Below, piece by piece: positions 55,521 to 62,144 of a stretch of DNA of 64,000 nt (position 1 is its first letter; each line of letters begins with the position of its first letter). The DNA is from Victivallis lenta. GTDB lineage: Bacteria > Verrucomicrobiota > Lentisphaeria > Victivallales > Victivallaceae. Below the pieces are notes generated by a model. The model was not told the DNA's origin, ran no database searches, and worked only from the letters and a program-made list of their open reading frames with translations. Made by a program: the position numbers and the translations under genes. The stretch covers positions 372,001 through 436,000 of the forward strand of contig NZ_VUNS01000002.1 in NCBI RefSeq assembly GCF_009695545.1, read 5' to 3'.

Positions 55521-57191
55521 TCACGGTGTGGTCTGCGATTTGCTCTTGGCCGGCTGCTGCGGCTTGTCCATCGGGGCGGCCCATTCACATTCCCCGAGCA
55601 CGACGAGCTCGGAGTGCTTGATCGAAGTCGATTTGGTCGAAAACAAATAGCCGATCCACGGAATCGATTTCAGGATCGGAATGCCGGATTCGGATTTGAC
55701 TTCCTCCTGCTTCCTGAGTCCGCCGATGACAAAACTGTCCCTGCCGTACGGCAGACTCACATCCTGCGAGACCACACTGTTGCTCGAAATGCGGGGTGTG
55801 CCGTTCGATTCGAAACCGATCAGGCTCGAATTCGTGAGCGAAATCGTGAAGCGGGTCTCGGCCAGGTTGACCGATGCGTTCTCGACTTTCATCGTAAAAC
55901 CGAATCCGGTGAATTTTTCGACCTCCTGCCGGTTGCCCTTGCCGACCGGAAGGTCATTGTCCGCGATCTCGCGGCCGATCAGCTTCGAAAGAAGCTCGTA
56001 GGGGCCGACTCCCATATCCGGAAAGGCCGTCGCATCGCCGGCCGGCTTCGAAGTATCGACGTAGAAGATCTGCGTCTTGCGGTCAAGCAGCGCCGGAGTG
56101 TTGTTGCGGATGCAGAGCTCTCCGGTATAAGTCACCTTCGCATGGCCCTTGCTGGTCAGGAAATCAAGATAACGCGAATTCCATTTCGGGTTGAAGTTGT
56201 AGAAGCTCGTGCGCTCGGAGCCGGTCTGCCCCATGGCGCCGCCGTAGGTCGCCGCCCAGTTGTCGCGGTAACGGCCGCCGACGCTGAAAAAATCCGCGCC
56301 CTGATTGTTTTTCCAGGCCTGGAAATCGAGGCCGATCTTGTCGTCGTTTTCATGGTAGAGCTCGTAAACGGTGATCTTGAGCCGGACCTCCGGAATCGGC
56401 ACGTCGTACTCGGCCAGCATTTTTTCGATGTTCGGCTGCGAATAGTTCGTCACATCGAAAACGAGCCAGTTCAGATCCGGATCGTAGGCGACGAGATCCT
56501 GCCCCTGCCAGATTTCGGTTACGTCAGTCACGTTCATGCCGACGTTCTCGATCATCGGCATGAGGTTCCGCGCGGGGACGAATTTCGGAATATAGAAGAA
56601 AGTCTGCGTTCCGAGATTCTCCCCCATGGTCGGCTTGTCGAGGAACTCGACGAGGGAGTCGAACCCCATGCCGTTTTCATGGTTCTTGAACCGGTACTCT
56701 TCGGCGCTGATGATCAGCAGCCCGGTGCCGTCCGCGTATTTCAGGCATTCGACGGCCGTGTTGCTGCCGAGCTGCAGCGGCGGATTGTAGCCGGGCTGAG
56801 CGGTTGCCGGCGTCGTAAGCTCGGCCGAACTCGTCGTGGCCGCATACGGCAGCGCGGTCGTGTTCATCGGGAAAATCTGCTGCAGGCTCGTATTGCCGAC
56901 CCGCTTCGACTGAACCATCTGGCGGAGGTAGTCACGGATTTCATAGGCGTCGACGTGTTTCAGCAGATACGCCTTGGTCACGACGCGCGGATCGTTGTTG
57001 TCGCGGACGAAATGGACGACTTTCGCCTCGTCTTTGACCGGAACCTGAAGATGGACTTCAACCCGGGTGTTCCCGTAAGCGTCGGTATTGCCGAAATTCG
57101 AGTCGCGCGGCGGCGCCGGGGTTTCCGCGGCCCGAAGGACCGGAAGTGCGAATCCGAGAGCGGAAAGGATAACAATGTATTTCATATTCAT
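55521..57191 (-). CDS. Secretin-like outer-membrane protein, paralogue 1
   Basis: A 556-aa exported protein with signal peptide (MNMKYIVILSALGFALPVLR). N-like domains cover ~45-260 (KAYLLKHVDAYEIRDYLRQM, FFYIPKFVPARNLMPMI). The C-terminal secretin signature is visible: FVIGGLRKQEEVKSESGIPI followed by LKSIPWIGYLFSTKSTS. Secretins form outer-membrane channels for type II secretion and type IV pili. ATG 57191 has GAGGTG upstream. It starts 10 bases after the second secretin-like gene. No pilot protein, ATPase or platform gene is nearby, so the machinery it serves is unknown; the pseudopilins in this window are candidates. Confidence 0.82.
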   Translation of the reverse strand: MNMKYIVILSALGFALPVLRAAETPAPPRDSNFGNTDAYGNTRVEVHLQVPVKDEAKVVHFVRDNNDPRVVTKAYLLKHVDAYEIRDYLRQMVQSKRVGNTSLQQIFPMNTTALPYAATTSSAELTTPATAQPGYNPPLQLGSNTAVECLKYADGTGLLIISAEEYRFKNHENGMGFDSLVEFLDKPTMGENLGTQTFFYIPKFVPARNLMPMIENVGMNVTDVTEIWQGQDLVAYDPDLNWLVFDVTNYSQPNIEKMLAEYDVPIPEVRLKITVYELYHENDDKIGLDFQAWKNNQGADFFSVGGRYRDNWAATYGGAMGQTGSERTSFYNFNPKWNSRYLDFLTSKGHAKVTYTGELCIRNNTPALLDRKTQIFYVDTSKPAGDATAFPDMGVGPYELLSKLIGREIADNDLPVGKGNRQEVEKFTGFGFTMKVENASVNLAETRFTISLTNSSLIGFESNGTPRISSNSVVSQDVSLPYGRDSFVIGGLRKQEEVKSESGIPILKSIPWIGYLFSTKSTSIKHSELVVLGECEWAAPMDKPQQPAKSKSQTTP

Positions 57192-57201
57192 GATGGCCAC
57201 C

Positions 57202-58614
57202 TCACTTCAGCCTCTGCAGCACGCCGCTCTTTTCCCGGTTCGGGCTGGTGTTCAGAATTTCAGCCGTCACGGTCAGATAGACATGGGTTTTCTCCACACT
57301 CGTGGTCGTCGTTCCGAAAAAGTACTTGAGGACCGGAATCTCCGACAGGAACGGGACGCCGATGGTCTGCTCGACCTCCTCCTCCTTGTCCCACGAGGCG
57401 AGGATTTTCTCCTGATAGAGATCGATCGTGCTGTTGCCCTGAAGCTGAGTGGTCTCGACGAGCTCGGTACCGTAATTGTTGCGCTCGACCACATTCGCGG
57501 CCTGCACATCATATCCGAAGAAGAGCGTGCCGGGGACGCCGTCGTACTGGCCGGGCCGATATGACGGAATCGAAAAATCAATCTCCTCCCCGCTGTGCAG
57601 GCAGGCGATCGGCTTGATGATTTTCATGTAAATCTGGTTGAGCCCGTCCTGCGCGACCGAACTCGCTCCGACGCTGGTCTGGTCGTTGTTGGTTTTGACG
57701 ATGTTCTGCAGCTGCGGATTGAACATGATCTCATAGCTCTGCGTGTCGGAATTCGACACGGTCAGGTTCGAGGTGTTCTGCAAAGTCGCCTTGCCGTTCT
57801 GCTGAAGGACCCGGATGAAGCTCGCATCGAACTGCGGCGCGAAAAAGAATCCGCCGAGCGGCCCGGAGGCGGCCTGAATCGCCGCAGTTCCGCCCGAAGT
57901 GATGCCGAACGCGTCGAATCCGGCCTGGAAGATGTTCAGCCCCGGACCGTTCTTCCAGGCGAGATATTCGATGCCGATGTCGCGCAGCGAGCTTTCGCGG
58001 ACTTCATAAACGTTGAAGGTCAGATTGATCTGCGGCGGCGGACGGTCGAGAAAATCGAGGAACTGATAGATGAACTCCGAATTCGACGCATTGTCCTTCC
58101 AGTAAATCTGGTTTGAATTCTGATCCCAGCCGTAAACGGAGCCGTAGGGGCCTTCGTTGATGACCGCGTTCACGATCACGTTGACGAGCGTCTGGCCGGA
58201 ACGGAACTTCGGCCGGTAGACCGCGCGGGTGATGCCGGTTCCCCGGATGACGTCGCCCGGCGTCCTGCCGTCGACCTTCACATCCCGGTCGGCAATGGCG
58301 ACGAAGGCATCGACGTACGGCATCATGCCGACCGGACAGGTGACGGTCAGAAACTGTTCGTTCTGCGGACCGAATTCGATGCAGCTGACCGATGAATTCA
58401 TGTTGTACCGCTTGATCATGCTCGCGACCCAGGGCATGAGATCATTGGCCTGGGTGTATTTGAGCGTATAGATCTTCGACACCATGTAGTCCTGGGCGTC
58501 GTCCTGGACGAAACGCAGCTTCTGGACTCCGGGCTCGTCGGCGCCGCACAGCGCGCCGGCGGACAGAAACAGTGCCGGCACGGTCAGCGCGAATCGGATG
58601 GATGCTTTCCACAT
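57202..58614 (-). CDS. Secretin-like outer-membrane protein, paralogue 2
   Basis: A 470-aa exported protein with signal peptide residues 1-24 (MWKASIRFALTVPALFLSAG). N-like segments include SKIYTLKYTQANDLMPWVAS and GTGITRAVYRPKFRSGQTLV. The C-terminal part ends in TIGVPFLSEIPVLKYFFGTT, a secretin-type GVPxLxxIPxxxxxFG block, with TTSVEKTHVYLTVTAEIL as the last strand. It is a distant paralogue of the next gene: both share a RESSLRDIGIEYLAWKNG / HENDDKIGLDFQAWKNN segment. AGGAAG lies upstream of the ATG. Its promoter seems to be at 58812-58842, giving a leader near 190 bases. Confidence 0.8.
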   Translation of the reverse strand: MWKASIRFALTVPALFLSAGALCGADEPGVQKLRFVQDDAQDYMVSKIYTLKYTQANDLMPWVASMIKRYNMNSSVSCIEFGPQNEQFLTVTCPVGMMPYVDAFVAIADRDVKVDGRTPGDVIRGTGITRAVYRPKFRSGQTLVNVIVNAVINEGPYGSVYGWDQNSNQIYWKDNASNSEFIYQFLDFLDRPPPQINLTFNVYEVRESSLRDIGIEYLAWKNGPGLNIFQAGFDAFGITSGGTAAIQAASGPLGGFFFAPQFDASFIRVLQQNGKATLQNTSNLTVSNSDTQSYEIMFNPQLQNIVKTNNDQTSVGASSVAQDGLNQIYMKIIKPIACLHSGEEIDFSIPSYRPGQYDGVPGTLFFGYDVQAANVVERNNYGTELVETTQLQGNSTIDLYQEKILASWDKEEEVEQTIGVPFLSEIPVLKYFFGTTTTSVEKTHVYLTVTAEILNTSPNREKSGVLQRLK

Positions 58615-58811
58615 TTTCGCTTCCTCTTCTTTTTTTGATATGGAGGGCTTCGAAGTATTACTCCACTAACAACTTCGGGTCCATTCAAATGCGACGGCAC
58701 AAATCCTGTCGGGGGGAAGAGGGCGGACAGACGGAACGCTCTCCTCCGGACGCGGATCGAAAGAACCATTACTCCCTCAATTCTTTCCATGCCGCTTTGT
58801 CGCTCCATCAT

Positions 58812-58842
58812 TAAATAGAGAGCCTGTTTCGCGTTTTGTCAA
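58812..58842 (-). promoter_or_regulatory. Possible promoter of the secretin gene pair
   Basis: On the minus strand a perfect TTGACA (58837-58842) and TATTTA (58812-58817) are 19 bases apart, a wider spacing than usual. Confidence 0.4.
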
Positions 58843-59133
58843 ATGAAATCCGCGAAAAAACAGAGAAAAGGCATATATTTTCATGTTTGCCGAGGAGAGC
58901 CCCCCGGGCGGCAAAGTAGAATTCGTCGATACGCCAGACGGTTGTGCAGGGCGGTAATATTTCGGATTGCTTATATGATAAAATTCCCGCCACGCTCCGC
59001 CGCCGGGCCGCAACGATGGAAACAGGCGGGACCGCAATCGATTTCCGCAACCCGTCGCACGTCCCGGGAGCCGCATTTCCGGCAAATCGCAATTCCGGAA
59101 AGCGGCCGGCCGGGTTCATTTCGCGCCGAAATA

Positions 59134-59149
59134 ATTCAAGTACTTGAAT
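59134..59149. promoter_or_regulatory. Distal operator-like palindrome of module D
   Basis: ATTCAAGTACTTGAAT is a perfect 16-bp palindrome. Its 12-bp core TCAAGTACTTGA recurs 122 bases downstream over the -35 box, a layout typical of LacI-family proteins that loop DNA between two sites. Confidence 0.7.
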
Positions 59150-59257
59150 GACAATTGAAAATACGTTTCTCAAAATTGTATGCCTTCAAGATTTTTTATT
59201 GAATACCAGACGCTTATGAATTCATCCGAACAAAAAAGAAATTGGAAGAAAAAAATT

Positions 59258-59269
59258 TCAAGTACTTGA
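59258..59269. promoter_or_regulatory. Proximal operator-like palindrome of module D
   Basis: TCAAGTACTTGA overlaps the first four bases of the -35 hexamer TTGACA, so a bound repressor would block the promoter directly. Confidence 0.7.
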
Positions 59270-59294
59270 CAAAACGATTTGTTTTTGGTATAAT
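59266..59294 (+). promoter_or_regulatory. Consensus sigma70 promoter of module D
   Basis: TTGACA (59266-59271), 17-base spacer, TATAAT (59289-59294): both hexamers are perfect. Transcription should begin near 59301. Confidence 0.85.
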
Positions 59295-59328
59295 TATAGC
59301 AACGATGACAGAAACGGAAGGCTTTTCA

Positions 59329-60333
59329 ATGATCTCAATGAAGGAAATCGGCAAAATCTGCGGCGTCACCGAATCGACGGTGTCGAAGGCGCTGCGCGGT
59401 CATGCCGGCATCAAGCAGGCCACCCGGGAACGTGTCGCCGAGGTCGCCCGCAAATACGGTTACCAGCCGAACGCGATGGTCGAATGCATGCAGACCGGCA
59501 AAAGCCGCAGCATCGGCATCGCCTGCAATAATTTCCAGTGCATGTTCACCGGCGCGGTCATGGACGGAATCCATAAGACGCTTCACGATTACGGCTATGA
59601 TTCCTATGTGATCTGCTGGGACCGGCTGGTGAAGGACGACATCGACCTCCTGAGCCGCTTCGTCCGCCGCCGCGTCGACGGGCTGCTGCTCCTGCCGATG
59701 GAGTGTCCGCCCTCGCCGTCGCACATCGCGCAGCTGCATTCGTTCCACAATCCGGTCGTCCTGATCGACCAGGTCTGGAGAGGGTCGGATTTCGACTATG
59801 TCGGCAGCGACAACCGCGGAGGCGCGGCCGCCCTCGTCGAACGGCTGATTGCGGCCGGGCGGCGCAGAATCGGCTCGGTCATCTTCACGGAGGTCAGCTC
59901 CGGCGAAGAGCGGCGCACCGGTTTTCTTGATGCGATGTTCCGGCACAACATGCCGGTGGATGCGCGTTTTCTCTGCAAAGTCACCGATTCCAAAAGCAGT
60001 TACGAGGAGATCCGCAAGCTGCTGTCGGCGGAAGAGCGCCCCGACGCGCTCGTCTGCTTCAACGACTATCTCGCCAACGATGCACTCAACGCCGCCTTCG
60101 ATCTCGGCATCCGGGTTCCCGAAGAGCTGGCGATTACGGGGTTCGGCAATCTGCCGATTTGTGAAAAGCTGCGGCCGGCGCTGACCACCGTCGACCAGCA
60201 CGCGGGCCTGATCGGGCAGACCGCCGCCCGGCTGCTCATGGAGCGGATCACCGGCAACGAAACCGGGCCGTGCCGCGAGCTGCTGGTGCCGGCGAACCCG
60301 GTCTATCGCCAATCCTGCGGATGTGCACTCTGA
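59329..60333 (+). CDS. LacI-family transcriptional regulator (module D)
   Basis: A 334-aa regulator. The N-terminal LacI helix-turn-helix is clear: MKEIGKICGVTESTVSKALR, GHAGIKQATRERVAEVARKY, GYQPN. The sensor has SIGIACNNFQCMFTGAVMDG, VDGLLLLPME, DNRGGAAALVERLIAAGRRR and RVPEELAITGFGN, standard LacI/GalR blocks, ending in a Cys-rich tail (SCGCAL). ATG 59329 follows GGAAGG by 7 bases; the upstream ATG 59305 would be almost leaderless. It is followed by two pseudopilins and a large glycosidase. Two palindromes at its promoter suggest autoregulation. Confidence 0.92.
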   Translation: MISMKEIGKICGVTESTVSKALRGHAGIKQATRERVAEVARKYGYQPNAMVECMQTGKSRSIGIACNNFQCMFTGAVMDGIHKTLHDYGYDSYVICWDRLVKDDIDLLSRFVRRRVDGLLLLPMECPPSPSHIAQLHSFHNPVVLIDQVWRGSDFDYVGSDNRGGAAALVERLIAAGRRRIGSVIFTEVSSGEERRTGFLDAMFRHNMPVDARFLCKVTDSKSSYEEIRKLLSAEERPDALVCFNDYLANDALNAAFDLGIRVPEELAITGFGNLPICEKLRPALTTVDQHAGLIGQTAARLLMERITGNETGPCRELLVPANPVYRQSCGCAL

Positions 60334-60362
60334 CCAGTCAATTCATAATAAGGAGAAGGACG

Positions 60363-60446
60363 ATGAAAAAGAACAGCTGCGGGTTTCAGGTCGGGAGAGA
60401 GAGCGGAGTCGGTTCGTATAATGTACAATATGTCAAGTTGTTTTGA
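60363..60446 (+). CDS. Possible 27-aa small protein
   Basis: ATG 60363 follows a very good AAGGAGAAGG site 29 bases after the LacI stop and encodes MKKNSCGFQVGRESGVGSYN plus seven residues. The ribosome-binding site argues for translation, but the peptide has no recognisable features. It may be a leader peptide or the remnant of a displaced pseudopilin start. Confidence 0.35.
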   Translation: MKKNSCGFQVGRESGVGSYNVQYVKLF

Positions 60447-60529
60447 GGCTCAGTAACCATAAATTTCAAATTACGGGAGAACGGTACCATGAGAAACATG
60501 CAGAAGTCGTCTAACATACTGTACATTAT
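60417..60529. repeat. 15-bp inverted repeat pair flanking the pseudopilin start region
   Basis: ATAATGTACAATATG (60418-60432) and CATACTGTACATTAT (60515-60529) are reverse complements with one mismatch. The left arm contains a perfect TATAAT (60417-60422) and the right arm overlaps an alternative start, ATG 60528. They could be operators, or ends of a small insertion. Confidence 0.5.
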
Positions 60530-61235
60530 GAGTCTGCGCAAATCCACGCGGTTCACGCTGATCGAACTCCTGGTGGTGATTGCGATCATCGCGATCCTCG
60601 CTTCGATGCTCCTGCCGGCGCTGAACCAGGCCCGCGGGCGGGCCAAATCCTCTCAGTGCCTCAGCAACCTGAAGCAGGTCGCCACCGCCTGCGTCATGTA
60701 TGCGCAGGACTACAACGGAATGCTTACCCGTCCTCATTTGAGAGGCACCTATTATTGGTCGAACCTCATGGTCGACGGCAAATATCTGCCGGAGAGCGAC
60801 GTCGTTCTCTGCCCCGAACAGAAGATCAAGCGTCCGTACAAAAATAACTCCGACGCCCTCTACACCTACGGGCTGAACCGCGACGTCGAGCGGGACGGTT
60901 CGGCTTCCGGAAGAGCGACGGCCAGCGGCTTCTACCGTAACGTCCTCAAGGGGCGCCGCCAGGCCGCTTCGATCACCTGGCTGGTCGGCGACAGCCTCCG
61001 CGCCAAGAACGAAACCTCCGTCGCCCTCGGCCAGACCTGCGCGAACCTGAGCTGGAACTCCGGCGGCGAAGGGCGGGCCGCGCTGCGGCACAGCCGGCGC
61101 GCCAACTTCGGCTTCGTCGACGGCAGCGCCCGTTCCCTCGGGGCCGGGGATATGCACAAGGTCCACCCGCAGTTCGAAGCGTGGTACCTGGACGACATGA
61201 TCGCCGTCATGCAGCTGCCGCCTTACAGCCTCTGA
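60489..61235 (+). CDS. Pseudopilin-like protein 1 (module D)
   Basis: A 248-aa protein. After a longer leader ([21 protein letters not shown]) comes [19 protein letters not shown] with Glu+5, with Arg at -1 instead of Gly. Globular features include [30 protein letters not shown] and a full H-x9-DG signature ([13 protein letters not shown]). GGAGAAC lies upstream of ATG 60489; ATG 60528 would give a leader of normal length but has no ribosome-binding site. It sits between the LacI regulator and a second pseudopilin. Role inferred as for the other five. Confidence 0.85.
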   Translation: MRNMQKSSNILYIMSLRKSTRFTLIELLVVIAIIAILASMLLPALNQARGRAKSSQCLSNLKQVATACVMYAQDYNGMLTRPHLRGTYYWSNLMVDGKYLPESDVVLCPEQKIKRPYKNNSDALYTYGLNRDVERDGSASGRATASGFYRNVLKGRRQAASITWLVGDSLRAKNETSVALGQTCANLSWNSGGEGRAALRHSRRANFGFVDGSARSLGAGDMHKVHPQFEAWYLDDMIAVMQLPPYSL

Positions 61236-61444
61236 CACCATGTAAATCCTGAATGTTCGGAGTCTCGGGCGGAGCTGCACGGCTGCAGGCCCGCCCGGAA
61301 GACCGGAACGGAACGAACAAGGAGAGTTTGCAACGTACTGAAATCTCGGAACAGGGCGTCGCGGGCCGGCGGGCCGCGGCGCCGGCAATTCATTGTGCGA
61401 CGATCCCAACGGTTTCCCGGGTGTTCATAAACGGAAGGAACGAG

Positions 61445-62131
61445 ATGATGCGCAAGAGATCGGAGAACTTTACCCTGATTGAACTTCTGGTTGTCATCGC
61501 GATCATCGCGATTCTCGCTTCGATGCTGTTGCCCGCCCTGACGAAAGCGCGTGAAAATGCCAAGGCGACCAATTGCCTGAGCAATCTCAAGCAGATCGGA
61601 CTGTCCCTGACCCAGTACGCCGGAGACTATCACGGCATGATTCCGGCAGGCATGGGGAAAAAAGACGGTGCGGTCTATTACTGGAGCAATGCTCTCTGCG
61701 ACGGCCGTTACGTGCCGGAAAGCAATGTGTTTTACTGCCCTTCGTTCCCGCAGAACAAAAAGTTTTCCAACGATTACTCCGCGATTCACACCTATGGAAT
61801 CAACCGCGACATGGAGCAGCAGACCCGTGACGAAAGCATCATCATTTACAATAACCTTTACAAGATCAGAAAAAACAAAAGCGCCTCCAACACCTGGCTG
61901 GCCGGGGACAGTATCGGCAAGGGCTGGTGGGCTCCCGAGCTGCTCCCGACCCCGATGATCAGCTGGAACAACGGGACCAACCACAACGCGACGCTGCGTC
62001 ACAACCGCCGGTGCAGCATGGTATTTTCCGACGGCAGCACGCGCAAGGTGGATGAGGGCTCTTTTCTGACGATTTATCCCCGCATCCAGGAATATTTCAT
62101 TCTTGATTCAATAAAGACCAACAACCTGTAA
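61445..62131 (+). CDS. Pseudopilin-like protein 2 (module D)
   Basis: A 228-aa protein with N-terminus [27 protein letters not shown], Asn at -1 and Glu+5 present. It contains [20 protein letters not shown], a CPSFPQNKK segment and a full H-x9-DG signature ([13 protein letters not shown]). GGAAGGAACGAG lies directly before ATG 61445; the longer frame from 61253 includes an implausible Ala/Arg-rich extension. It shares the YYWSN...DG(K/R)Y(V/L)PES segment with the previous pseudopilin, showing they are paralogues. It lies 13 bases before the glycosidase start. Confidence 0.87.
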   Translation: MMRKRSENFTLIELLVVIAIIAILASMLLPALTKARENAKATNCLSNLKQIGLSLTQYAGDYHGMIPAGMGKKDGAVYYWSNALCDGRYVPESNVFYCPSFPQNKKFSNDYSAIHTYGINRDMEQQTRDESIIIYNNLYKIRKNKSASNTWLAGDSIGKGWWAPELLPTPMISWNNGTNHNATLRHNRRCSMVFSDGSTRKVDEGSFLTIYPRIQEYFILDSIKTNNL

Positions 62132-62144
62132 ACAAGGAGACTCC

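Larger units (their letters stand above)
58615..59328. other. Long divergent intergenic region between secretins and module D regulator
   Basis: About 714 bases without a convincing gene. Readable elements are a minus-strand promoter (58812-58842), two copies of the TCAAGTACTTGA palindrome (59135-59148 and 59258-59269) and the module D promoter (59266-59294). In the secretin leader the minus strand has two related stretches, GGGAGTAATGGTTC and TGGAGTAATACTTC. I could not match it to a known riboswitch. Confidence 0.5.

Noticed and set aside
58777-59173. Overlapping ORFs of about 100-120 codons in the secretin/LacI intergenic region
   Set aside because: Frames overlap on both strands, lack ribosome-binding sites and have no family resemblance.
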